Below the pieces are notes generated by a model. That model was not told the DNA's origin and searched no databases. It saw nothing but the letters and a program-made list of their open reading frames with translations. Below are positions 42,001 to 46,577 of a stretch of DNA of 64,000 nt, in pieces. A program made the position numbers and the translations under genes. How positions within the stretch are numbered: the first letter of the stretch is position 1; each line of letters begins with the position of its first letter. Source of the stretch: Notospermus geniculatus (Eukaryota > Nemertea > Pilidiophora > Heteronemertea > Lineidae); contig NMRB01000676.1 of NCBI GenBank assembly GCA_002633025.1, positions 132,541-196,540 of the forward strand, read 5' to 3'.

Positions 42001-44420
42001 TCAGAAGTAAGTCTGTTAATGCTGTGATGGTTACCGGTCCCAGAATCATTTTCACCAAGGTTGGCTTCAATTTCTTTAATGTTATGTCATGGAGGTGGAT
42101 TTCAACTTCAGTCTGGCCCTCTTGAAGACTCATCAGCGGAGTTGGCCTTGTTGGTGGTAGGTTACTTGCACAAAGCTTACCTTCTTTCAGGGCACTGTCA
42201 GCAGCGACATCTGTCCAGTCCAAGCGATACTACTTTGGTAACTTGCGTATCAACACGAGTCGTATTAGCTTGAGCGTCCTCACGGCTAACAAGCTGTCAC
42301 CAGATCTACTCGCCATCAAACATGCCCTCAGTATTCCACTCATCCGGTTTGAAGATGCCAAAGTTGAGATTGATCCTTTTCTGAGAGAACATCCGTTTGA
42401 AACCAGTGCATTACTTTGGGATGCATTCGTCAATCATTACACCAGGGTAAGCTTTCAAGCAGTGGCGGAGGTGTGGAATGGGCAAACCCCATTCCCTGAG
42501 CACCAAAGGCGCGAAGCCCTGAAAATTGTTCAAGTACTGAGTACAAGTCTATGAAATGGTTTACCGGTAGGTCAGGTTTTCACATCCTTGAAGGTTTTTG
42601 AAATGATTATTTCACTGGACCAGTATCAGTTTATAAAAGTTACCTGTGTTTCTGCTTGATCGGTTGGTTTCATGGCATGCTTGTGTTTCTCTTCAACAGG
42701 AATTGAAAGGACAGGCAGCCAAGATCCTTGGCTCTGTGGACTTCCTTGGTAATCCACTGGGACTGTTCAACGATGTTACAGAAGGGATCTCGGGCCTCAT
42801 CAAGGATGGCAATGTTGGTGGCCTAGTCAAGAATGTTACACATGGGATATCCAACTCCACAGCTAAGGTAGGCCATCAGGATGTTCACTGTGGATGCCAT
42901 GGATTCCTGCTTACATTTGGTTCCAGGGTTGACCATATTTGAAATTTTCAGCAGAACCGACTGCTGTCTTTAATTGATGACCTGTGTCTGACTGTGGAGC
43001 ATTGATGGATTCATATCTTGTCTTGATTTTCTAGTTCACTGGTTCGCTGTCGGATGGCCTGGGCACAGTAGCGATGGATGAAAAACATCAGACAATGCGG
43101 GAGACGATTCGTAGTCAGCACAGCGGATCGAGCAGTGAACACTTGGTGGCAGGTTTCAAGGGGTTAGGATTTGGCCTGCTGGGTGGAATCACTAGTATTG
43201 TGACACAGACGTACAAAGGAGCTAGTCAGGATGGACTTGAGGTGAGTATGGGTCTTTTTTATTGCCTGTGGCAGGCGTGAAACACTTGAAGCTTGATTGG
43301 AAATAACTTTGGGTACATCATGCTGACAACCATGACAATTTGCACCCTATCAAAACCATTTATTTCCCTTTTTCAGGGTTTCTTCACAGGCTTGGGGAAA
43401 GGTGTGGTGGGCACGGTCACCAAGCCTGTTGCTGGTGTTCTGGACCTTGCATCGGGGGCCGCCAGCGCAGTTAGGGACACAAGTAAAAGCAAATCCAAAC
43501 ATCGACCAGATCATGTGCGTGAACCACGATGTGTCCATGGCCCGGGTGGTCTCCTACCTGTCTATTCCAATCATCATGCCAACGCTCAGAAGATGCTCTT
43601 CTCATTAAATGGAAACAATTTCAGTGAAATGTAAGTTCAATTGGAGTCCATCGCACAGCTTCAGGGGGACTTTGATTCACTACTTAATTTATCCTGTTCT
43701 TCTCTGCAGGTTCATAGCCCTCGAACAGATGAGATTCGGACAGTCAGATTACTTGCGTGTTCTCATCTCGAATAAGCAGGTTTACTTCCTGAAGCGAGGG
43801 GAACCAGATCCTGACGCCATTATCTTGAATGTACCATACGAGGAACTATATCACAGTAGATGTATTGAAAATGGTACGTCACCTGCTGATTTTGGGCACA
43901 GTTTGTGGATCAATGGTGCTAGTATGCTTCGGGATAAAATCACTTCACTTCAGTGCAGTACCGGGTATGCATGTGCATGTATTGCATGCACTGATTGTAA
44001 TAATTAGACAAATCTTCGGCACTGAAATGCTTTATTTCGCCGTGAAGGCATCTTTGAGAATAAGATGGATTCTTCACCAATTCATGCCAATTTTCATCTT
44101 CAGATCAACGAGCCTACCTGGAACTGACCATGAAAGCAGACAACCAGAAGGGTGTGCCTACTCCAAGTCAGAACCCGAAAAAACGGCCTATTGTTAGGTG
44201 TGACTCTGAGAATATAGCACACAAGGTGGGTTGACCAGAATTTTTTGCCTTGTCAGCTGATGTTGTTCAAACGCTCCAGGCTTTCGCATTAATCATTGCA
44301 GTCCATCAAACCACCAATTTGTAATTGCAGGTGGCCCAGCAGATCAATTACGCCAAGACATTGTATGATGAGATGAAACAGACCCTCATCGTTGAAAATG
44401 AAGATGAGGACGATTTTTGA
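1..44420 (+). CDS. VPS13D: VPS13D gene, whole locus (5' end outside window)
   Basis: Spliced translation matches the VPS13D branch of the VPS13 bridge-like lipid-transfer proteins, which move phospholipids in bulk along a hydrophobic groove between the ER and mitochondria or peroxisomes. Diagnostic stretches include LQTWVVLLDFLGMG, KLWFATVTTAPTR, GSARKVITVRSAL and the C-terminal LGSVDFLGNPLG and VTKPVAG motifs. About 50 exons with GT-AG borders and continuous phase run to the TGA at 44418-44420. The start codon and first exons are not in the window. The exon order is not linear (central, N-terminal, central again) and two exons are damaged at assembly Ns (18550 and 31175). The family identity is clear; the true genomic structure is not. 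Confidence 0.93.
70..8613 (+). CDS. VPS13D: VPS13D central exons, copy A, ending in a fused exon
   Basis: Exons read at 70-214, 339-470, 707-797, 1089-1258, 1491-1591, 1716-1881, 2491-2870, 2960-3232, 3605-5420, 5602-5752, 6293-6476, 6965-7217, 7513-7693 and 7987-8613. Phases agree at every junction. They encode part of the long beta-rich lipid groove plus serine/proline-rich loops (for example the SPRSPQSPS region near 2540). The 1.8-kb exon at 3605-5420 is complete only in this copy. The last exon matches copy B up to 8575 and then continues in frame into NLFLVAGPIENKR, which belongs to the N-terminal part of VPS13. It splices in phase to the exon at 8934. Copy A differs from copy B by a few percent, several residues (MLASHS versus MLESRA) and several transposon insertions. 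Confidence 0.85.
1909..2108. mobile_element. Inverted-repeat element (MITE), TGTGACCCTCC family, copy A
   Basis: Terminal inverted repeats of about 30 bp begin TGTGACCCTCCACAGCAAA and end with the reverse complement. The interior is non-coding. The allelic or duplicated copy lies at 16625-16826. Confidence 0.7.
2111..2322. mobile_element. TTAA-flanked MITE, copy A
   Basis: Inverted ends AGGAGCACGGTATT and AATACTGGGCTCCT are bordered on both sides by TTAA, the target duplication typical of piggyBac-type transposition. The element is about 200 bp and non-coding. The same element is at 16829-17040 in copy B. Confidence 0.7.
3253..3389. mobile_element. 131-bp near-perfect palindromic MITE, only in copy A
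   Basis: The element (3256-3386) folds on itself over about 60 bp per arm (AGGCGCCGCTCC ... GGAGCGGCGCCT) and is flanked by TTA direct repeats. Copy B has the uninterrupted CCCTTACTT at 17961-17969, so the insertion is recent relative to the split of the two copies. Confidence 0.75.
3460..3482. repeat. (TTA)n microsatellite
   Basis: Seven consecutive ATT/TTA units in the intron of copy A before the large exon, in a stretch that has no counterpart in copy B. Confidence 0.8.
6500..6590 (-). mobile_element. tRNA-derived SINE fragment (copy A)
   Basis: Read on the minus strand it has a tRNA-like head (GGTGCAGTGGTTAGAGCATC as A box) and a B-box-like GGGTCCGATAAC. The counterpart at 19195-19275 keeps a better B box, GGGTTCGATAAC. 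It is too diverged and lacks a foldable acceptor stem, so it is not a tRNA gene. Confidence 0.5.
6667..6932. mobile_element. Foldback MITE, only in copy A
   Basis: About 90-bp inverted arms (AGACAAATCCCAAATT ... AATTTGGGATTTGTCT, roughly three quarters identical) flank a short spacer. Copy B has no insertion here (TCTCTTACACATCC at 19609-19622). The flanks suggest a TA target duplication. Confidence 0.65.
7310..7450 (-). mobile_element. tRNA-derived SINE, GGAGGAAAC-tailed family
   Basis: On the minus strand a B box GGGTTCGATCCCTG is followed by a tail ending in the conserved TTTCCTCC. Related diverged copies lie at 7800-7970, 13230-13385, 20110-20270 and 31905-32060. Confidence 0.45.
8575..14182 (+). 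CDS. VPS13D: VPS13D N-terminal exons (after the chorein start)
   Basis: Exons at 8575-8613 (3' part of the fused exon), 8934-9011, 9214-9306, 9431-9547, 9787-9912, 10391-10677, 10890-11058, 11218-11539, 12324-12643, 12951-13135, 13412-13536, 13661-13755 and 14020-14182. They encode the first repeating beta-groove units that follow the chorein domain. Recognisable stretches are the charged helix after NLFLVAGPIENKR, QINNVHLRYEDG, the DLPHMELA turn, the RWWWYAIKANL motif and FEELKILREVA, then DISAPQIIIPENF at the end. The chorein start (roughly the first 80 residues) is missing and should lie upstream of the window. The exon ending at 11539 is partly repeated at 12056-12074 next to an assembly N. 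The 14020-14182 exon ends in phase 1, which fits both copy A (70) and copy B (14783). Confidence 0.85.
10121..10234. mobile_element. MITE with 34-bp inverted ends
   Basis: The ends ATTCATAAAAGCTA and TAACTTTTATGAAATT pair over about 34 bp, including AGCAAATGCTTTTACTTCA and its complement, in a VPS13D intron. Confidence 0.6.
11521..12293. repeat. Local duplication around an N, with and without a repeat insertion
   Basis: The segment 11521-11757 (end of a VPS13D exon plus intron) reappears at 12056-12293 directly after the N at 12055. The first copy runs into a repeat beginning AGCTCACCTGTGAGCTATAG (11760 on); the second runs on into the next exon. This is the pattern expected when an allele with an insertion and one without are both kept. 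Confidence 0.75.
11758..12054. mobile_element. Repeat with AGCTCAC...GTGAGCT start and (CGTCGTC)n tract
   Basis: It begins with the palindrome AGCTCACCTGTGAGCT and a CGTCCGTCGTCGTC tract and continues with GTAACCGCTGGGGCTATTGAT. A relative starts at 31127 and is cut by the N at 31175. It resembles a widespread interspersed repeat of marine invertebrates; its class is not clear from sequence. The 3' end is lost at 12055. Confidence 0.5.
13822..13941. mobile_element. Palindromic MITE, GGGCCCAAATCC family
   Basis: About 42-bp inverted ends GGGCCCAAATCCATAAAA ... TTTTATGGATTTGGGCCC with a short centre, in a VPS13D intron. Confidence 0.65.
14190..14510. mobile_element. TTAA-flanked MITE nested inside another repeat
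   Basis: The inner element (14244-14482) has perfect 26-bp inverted ends beginning AGGAGTTAGACGCCGAAG and is bordered by TTAA on both sides (14240-14243, 14483-14486). It interrupts an older repeat (GAAACCTCTCTATTAAGGAC ... GAGAGGTGTCCTGATTA). Relatives of the older repeat occur at 38985-39065, 40072-40155 and 41172-41245. Confidence 0.75.
14740..15050. repeat. (GATATT)n microsatellite tracts at the start of both copies
   Basis: GATATTGATATT runs occur at 262-330 and 14975-15042, in the intron after the first exon of copy A and copy B. They have different repeat numbers. Confidence 0.6.
14783..21669 (+). CDS. VPS13D: VPS13D central exons, copy B (interrupted at 18550)
   Basis: Exons at 14783-14927, 15058-15189, 15421-15511, 15802-15971, 16201-16301, 16432-16597, 17203-17582, 17672-17944, 18230-18549 (cut by N), 18985-19168, 19631-19883, 20335-20515 and 20653-21669. 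The order and phases follow copy A, but from 3922 to about 5880 of copy A nothing corresponds. That removes about 1.5 kb of the largest exon and the whole 5602-5752 exon. Short unrelated sequence (18551-18725) fills the join. As assembled this copy cannot encode a continuous protein across 18550. The last exon runs on past the point where copy A diverges, through SLESVDSSDSVYES and the LLDVTFVDLVDMDLFSAER segment, and so is the version that leads to the rest of the gene. Confidence 0.85.
16625..17040. mobile_element. Two adjacent MITEs in copy B
   Basis: These are the copy B versions of the TGTGACCCTCC element (16625-16826) and the TTAA-flanked element (16829-17040). Both are present at the same places as in copy A, so they predate the divergence of the copies. 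Confidence 0.65.
18550..18725. other. Assembly N and unmatched filler in copy B
   Basis: After the N at 18550 about 175 bp (AT-rich GAAATGAAAATG runs and a GC-rich stretch) match nothing in copy A. Homology resumes at 18726 with the sequence found at 5881 of copy A. About 1.96 kb, including coding sequence, is missing. Confidence 0.8.
19310..19552. mobile_element. hAT-like MITE (CAGTGG ends), only in copy B
   Basis: The ends CAGTGGTGGATCCA and TGGATCTGCCACTG are inverted and flanked by the 5-bp repeat TTTGT (19305-19309, 19553-19557). Copy A shows the empty site TTTTGTTGC near 6614. A related fragment lies at 42461-42530. Confidence 0.75.
19879..20052 (-). mobile_element. SINE inserted at a splice donor with 15-bp target duplication
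   Basis: A tRNA-derived SINE (19894-20037, minus strand; B box GGGTCCGTTGAT) is flanked by TTCAAGTAAGTAAAG at 19879-19893 and 20038-20052. The duplicated target contains the last coding bases and the GTAAGT donor of the VPS13D exon ending at 19883. Copy A has the empty site at 7213-7227. The same SINE family is at 28118-28236 and 29683-29800. Confidence 0.8.
21715..22030. repeat. Minisatellite, GAAGTACAGAGTGAATCACTCT units
   Basis: About fourteen diverging units of 21-22 bp that alternate GTACAGAATGAATC and GTACAGGGTGAATC, forming a higher-order pair of about 43 bp, in the intron after the 21669 donor. Confidence 0.8.
22082..26607 (+). CDS. VPS13D: VPS13D middle exons, groove region before the VAB domain
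   Basis: Exons at 22082-22324, 22764-22989, 23265-23492, 23835-23956, 24077-24178, 24360-24599, 24895-25015, 25369-25533, 25648-25765, 26101-26168 and 26499-26607, all in phase. Family landmarks in order are LKLQVERNLEGDVSH, the YKLIRGILDHNFGEP helix, LQLELHYRSTKEYTRF, VNVTETDIVVVEDM, NIRLSYNDMQLFLAIM, VSGVEVRASLICLCLIDDC and LSGWEPVIEPWG. In most VPS13D proteins a UBA domain lies between the YNDMQLFLAI and SGVE segments. Here the two exons (24895-25015 and 25369-25533) join in frame through only a short linker. The 353-bp intron between them shows no UBA-like reading frame. Confidence 0.88.
22453..22605. repeat. 15-bp minisatellite GGCAAAATGGGTGTA
   Basis: About ten units of 15 bp alternate GGCAAAATGGGTGTA and GGCGAAATGGGTGAA. 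The open frames on both strands here are only a consequence of the 15-bp period. Confidence 0.85.
26711..38609 (+). CDS. VPS13D: VPS13D adaptor-binding (VAB / SHR-BD) domain exons
   Basis: Exons at 26711-26833, 30510-30642, 30779-30913, 31176-31286 (5' end lost at an N), 31421-31631, 32094-32310, 32397-32576, 32721-32941, 33063-33146, 36379-36523, 36658-36833, 37157-37353, 37684-37840 and 38273-38609. They encode six VAB repeats, each with its marker asparagine visible: IRNHTG, VINKLNE, VIENLLP, LINKSGLP, ILDNRTRH and RIDNFSEV. In VPS13 proteins this domain binds adaptor peptides that place the bridge on a chosen organelle; for VPS13D, Miro at mitochondria and peroxisomes is the known partner. 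The exon beginning at 31176 lacks its start, so a short part of repeat 2 is missing. Two very long introns (26834-30509 and 33147-36378) lie inside the domain. Confidence 0.9.
26996..28560. repeat. 1.56-kb intronic tandem duplication, first copy
   Basis: It is nearly identical to 28562-30125 and separated from it by the N at 28561. It contains an inverted-repeat element (27881-27977) and a SINE (28118-28236) but no exon. Likely the two haplotypes of one intron segment. Confidence 0.85.
28118..28236 (+). mobile_element. tRNA-derived SINE (same family as 19894-20037)
   Basis: The A-box-like TGGCCTACTGGTTAAGGTG and B box GGGTTCGAATCTGG are spaced as in a tRNA. A tail ending CTTTCACCTTAGAAACC is shared with the copy at 19894. 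Confidence 0.65.
28562..30125. repeat. 1.56-kb intronic tandem duplication, second copy
   Basis: This matches 26996-28560 with scattered substitutions and small indels. After 30125 it continues into unique intron sequence and the exon at 30510. The corresponding inverted-repeat element is at 29446-29541 and the SINE at 29683-29800. Confidence 0.85.
30173..30266. repeat. (TCAA/TCAG)n microsatellite
   Basis: More than twenty tetranucleotide units of the CAAT/CAGT type lie in the intron before the exon at 30510. Confidence 0.8.
31127..31175. other. Repeat start and N that cut a VPS13D exon
   Basis: A repeat beginning AGCTCACTGGGGTGAGCT with a CGTCCGTCGTCGTC tract ends at the N (31175). Coding sequence resumes at 31176 with EGSARKVITVR, without an acceptor site. 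The 5' part of this exon is missing from the assembly. Confidence 0.75.
33360..33510. repeat. About 30-bp minisatellite GGGGATTTGTGAGGCCTGAGATTT
   Basis: Five diverged units lie in the long intron after the 33146 donor. The minus-strand frame with repeated SQIPKPQAS-like units is a product of the repeat. The rest of 33147-36378 shows only the two candidate cassette exons and otherwise nothing recognisable. Confidence 0.75.
34324..34428 (+). CDS. Candidate cassette exon 1 in the VPS13D VAB domain
   Basis: A 105-bp open stretch is bounded by TTTAG at its 5' side and a GT donor at its 3' side (GCCTG/GTATGC). It sits in the 3.2-kb intron between the exons ending at 33146 and starting at 36379. 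It enters in phase 2 and leaves in phase 2, so inclusion would add 35 residues (FSWINPLTSC...FDAW) without changing the frame. Family proteins join directly across this point, so inclusion would be lineage- or isoform-specific. The call rests only on splice sites, phase and openness. Confidence 0.35.
35127..35195 (+). CDS. Candidate cassette exon 2 in the VPS13D VAB domain
   Basis: A 69-bp open stretch lies between TTCTAG and CATG/GTAAGG in the same intron as the 34324-34428 candidate. It too is phase 2 to phase 2 and would insert 23 mostly basic residues (PRSKNLLVRG...KSW). Like the other candidate it ends so that a tryptophan codon is rebuilt at the downstream junction. Two phase-matched candidates in one intron suggest alternative or mutually exclusive use, but neither is supported beyond local sequence. 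Confidence 0.35.
36885..37030. repeat. Minisatellite ATTGAGGACACCTCT
   Basis: About seven irregular units of 18-25 bp share TTGAGGACACC. They derive from the end of the same repeat that hosts the nested element at 14190-14510. Confidence 0.65.
37938..38060 (+). mobile_element. tRNA-derived SINE, diverged
   Basis: The A-box-like GCCACTGTGGTGTAGGTG and a B-box-like AGGTTCGAAGGTCC are present, in the intron after the 37840 donor. Confidence 0.45.
38724..39796. repeat. 1.07-kb coding tandem duplication, first copy
   Basis: It matches 39798-40885. It contains three VPS13D exons and ends at the N at 39797 with TTTAACCATTGCTT, the same end as the second copy. Confidence 0.85.
38866..40748 (+). CDS. 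VPS13D: VPS13D three-exon block present twice in tandem
   Basis: First set: 38866-38947, 39108-39268, 39537-39659. Second set: 39940-40021, 40197-40357, 40626-40748. They encode the lectin-like segment DGRLQCIRDNMCVQA, then the KLRPGSGMLSVKVVPDGPTR segment and a charged helix ending EEEKITQDIE, which joins in frame to FSFHLSGGLGISL at 41017. Only one set fits the family layout. The copies differ by a few substitutions (RAANG versus RAENG). Each ends at an N (39797, 40886) after the same sequence, so this is probably two haplotypes placed side by side. The second copy has a GC instead of a GT donor after 40021. Confidence 0.85.
39798..40885. repeat. 1.09-kb coding tandem duplication, second copy
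   Basis: It begins directly after the N at 39797 and ends at the N at 40886, after which a C-rich stretch leads to the exon at 41017. The identical left and right ends of both copies point to two haplotype contigs rather than a real duplication. Confidence 0.85.
41017..44420 (+). CDS. VPS13D: VPS13D C-terminal exons: ATG2_C-like region and PH-like end
   Basis: Exons at 41017-41166, 41355-41507, 41870-42006, 42191-42446, 42700-42867, 43035-43241, 43377-43630, 43710-43873, 44104-44225 and 44331-44420. The first part (FSFHLSGGLGISLINHVPEE) is the final groove section. Next comes the amphipathic helical ATG2_C-like region, with LGSVDFLGNPLGLFNDVTEG, VKNVTHGISNSTAK and GKGVVGTVTKPVAG, which in VPS13 proteins contacts lipid surfaces. 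A PH-like domain follows (FIALEQMRFG, VLISNKQVYFLKRG, NVPYEELYH). The protein ends in an acidic tail, NEDEDDF. All splice phases agree and no frame break is seen. Confidence 0.93.
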
Positions 44421-45469
44421 GAAAGTGGAAATGTTCGAAGATCTGGTGATGGATGTTGATTAACTGTGCATTGATGTGGTATCCTTTTCTACATTCCCAG
44501 GCAGCTCGCTGTTTCATGTCGTCAATACATATCATATGAAACGATTTGTCATAATATCCAAGATGTTTATAATTATATGACCCTGTTGGTGTTTTGTGGT
44601 CATGTCTGTTGTAAAAGGCAATGTAGAGTTGGTTAGAGAATATTCGTCACTAGAAATCATGGGTAGGACTCGGCAAATTGCCTGTTCGGAGGTTGGTTCA
44701 TGATGTAGCAGAACTATCTCATGTTAAAATGATTTACCGGTAGTGTTCTAAATCTTACCTTGGTACCATGATCATAATATAAGGGAAATTAAGTTAGTTG
44801 ATCCAGGGTACCAACTTCAGTGATTCAATTCAGATGTTCTTGATTTTATCTTCAATTCATGGCAAAGTTTCAAAGACTTGATGCCCCAACCCAACTGTCT
44901 CGTTACTGGCTACGTACAAATGTATGTGAAATCGCATCAAAATGATGAAGTGATGAAGCCATATTTGGTCAAAGCCACTTCTCTCTGTGTTCAGCTTGTG
45001 CAAATTTAGCTTTAATGGCTGGTGGCAATACATGTACCTGTATTTGTTCATTTATTTCAACAAGTCTTATTGGTTGAAAATCTGTTTCAACTGTGTGAGG
45101 TCAGATGCTATAGATATAAGGATGGATTTTCATAATGTGCTAAGATATTCAACAAAACTGAGTATTTCAAGCTGTGATTAGAACCACAAAATTTTGGTAA
45201 GTTGAGGTGATGAAGAATCCTCCCGTAAATTCGAACATGTAATCCTGCAGAAACTGAGCATTTACTAAATCACTGTGCTGAGTCCATGCTACCTCCTTGG
45301 TCCGTGTCACTGTAAATATTGTAATATGAATGGAGGCGCTGCTGAAATGCCATTTGATCCCACGTCATGTAGTGTGTAGGCCTATGTGTAAGTTTATCTG
45401 ATGGTTGTACAAATCCTGTCAGAAAATGTTTTCCTGTTCTACGGTGTACAATGGGGGATGCCTTCTTTA

Positions 45470-45769
45470 GAGGCCACGTGAATTAAAGTCCGGCAACATT
45501 TAACTGTGACCCAATGGAATGCGGAAGTCAGGCAATATATTAGTTGGATTTCCCATGGATGTTTAATCACACGCAATTCTTGAATAACCGAGAGACAGGG
45601 TGATCAGACTATACAATAGATTTCAATGGTGCCCAATAGTGTGCAACGGATCGTCACCGGTTACGCAGGTTGAATGAGATAATTAAAAACCGCAAATTCA
45701 TGTCTCATTTCTGACTTCCACATTCCATTGGGTCGCAGTTAGATGTTGACGGACTAGATCTGTGGCCTC
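45470..45769. mobile_element. MITE in the VPS13D 3' UTR
   Basis: Inverted ends of about 55-60 bp begin GAGGCCAC and contain GACCCAATGGAATG and its complement. They lie about 1 kb after the VPS13D stop. Confidence 0.6.
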
Positions 45770-46047
45770 AAGGGAGGACACATTTGCTATCCATCCCCTC
45801 GAAAGGGGACAAAGTCGGTTGGTTATGGATTTGAGACATGATGATCTCTCGTCCATAAATTTAATTGGTGCATTTTGTGACTATGGAGTATTTGGTGCCA
45901 AGCCAAGTCACCATGTTTTGTTATTTTTAACTGTCTGTACAAGTGTGATTATATAATTTAAACTGTGATTTTATGTTCTTGTATATAGCGAAACTTGTAA
46001 CATACCTGTTTTTACCGGTGTATCAACTGTACAAAGTCAAACGTTTT

Positions 46048-46053
46048 AATAAA
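46048..46053 (+). promoter_or_regulatory. Polyadenylation signal AATAAA, likely VPS13D
   Basis: AATAAA lies in TTTTAATAAATAAG, the strongest polyadenylation hexamer downstream of the VPS13D stop and before the next gene. Confidence 0.4.
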
Positions 46054-46154
46054 TAAGAATATGGAAAGTGATGAGTCGGACAATGTATTTCTGTTCAATA
46101 ATCTTTTCAAATGCTTGGGGAAACTGATTGCAGGTCGGCTGGGTGTGTGTCCCT

Positions 46155-46459
46155 TTAAAGGTGCTCTAGTTCGAATTGTAAACATTACGGTTTGTTTATT
46201 TACATGGTTGATTATAATAGTTATTTTTCCTCGGACAGGTGGCAGCACCGTGTATACCAAAACATTAATGTTATCTATTTTTATATCTATCTTGATAAAT
46301 ATTCTTGTAACTGAAATATATTTATGATTTTACGCTCAAAAACAAACAAAAAATTGTGAAAGGCGAGATTTAATTAGATTTTATCTGATTTGTTAGTACC
46401 AGAAGTTGACAATAGGTGGCACACCATAATGTTTACAATTCGAACTAGAGCACCTTTAA
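46155..46459. mobile_element. TTAA-flanked MITE between VPS13D and SOD2
   Basis: The element (46159-46455) has about 32-bp inverted ends beginning AGGTGCTCTAGTTCGAATTG with one mismatch, bordered by TTAA at both sides. It fills most of the spacer upstream of SOD2. Confidence 0.75.
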
Positions 46460-46577
46460 GACTAGCGTAAATAAACGCACGTGGCAGTATGACTAAAATA
46501 GAATCTATCAGACATGCGCAGTATTACTAGTTGTGACGTCACTTCCGAATTTGGCCTGAAGGACGATTTCTCCAAAA

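Larger units (their letters stand above)
44421..46053 (+). other. Probable VPS13D 3' UTR
   Basis: About 1.6 kb follow the VPS13D stop with no convincing reading frame. The first AATAAA that could end a long UTR is at 46048-46053. A transposon-like inverted-repeat element (45470-45769) lies within it. UTR length is inferred; an earlier, weaker polyadenylation site cannot be excluded. Confidence 0.4.
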
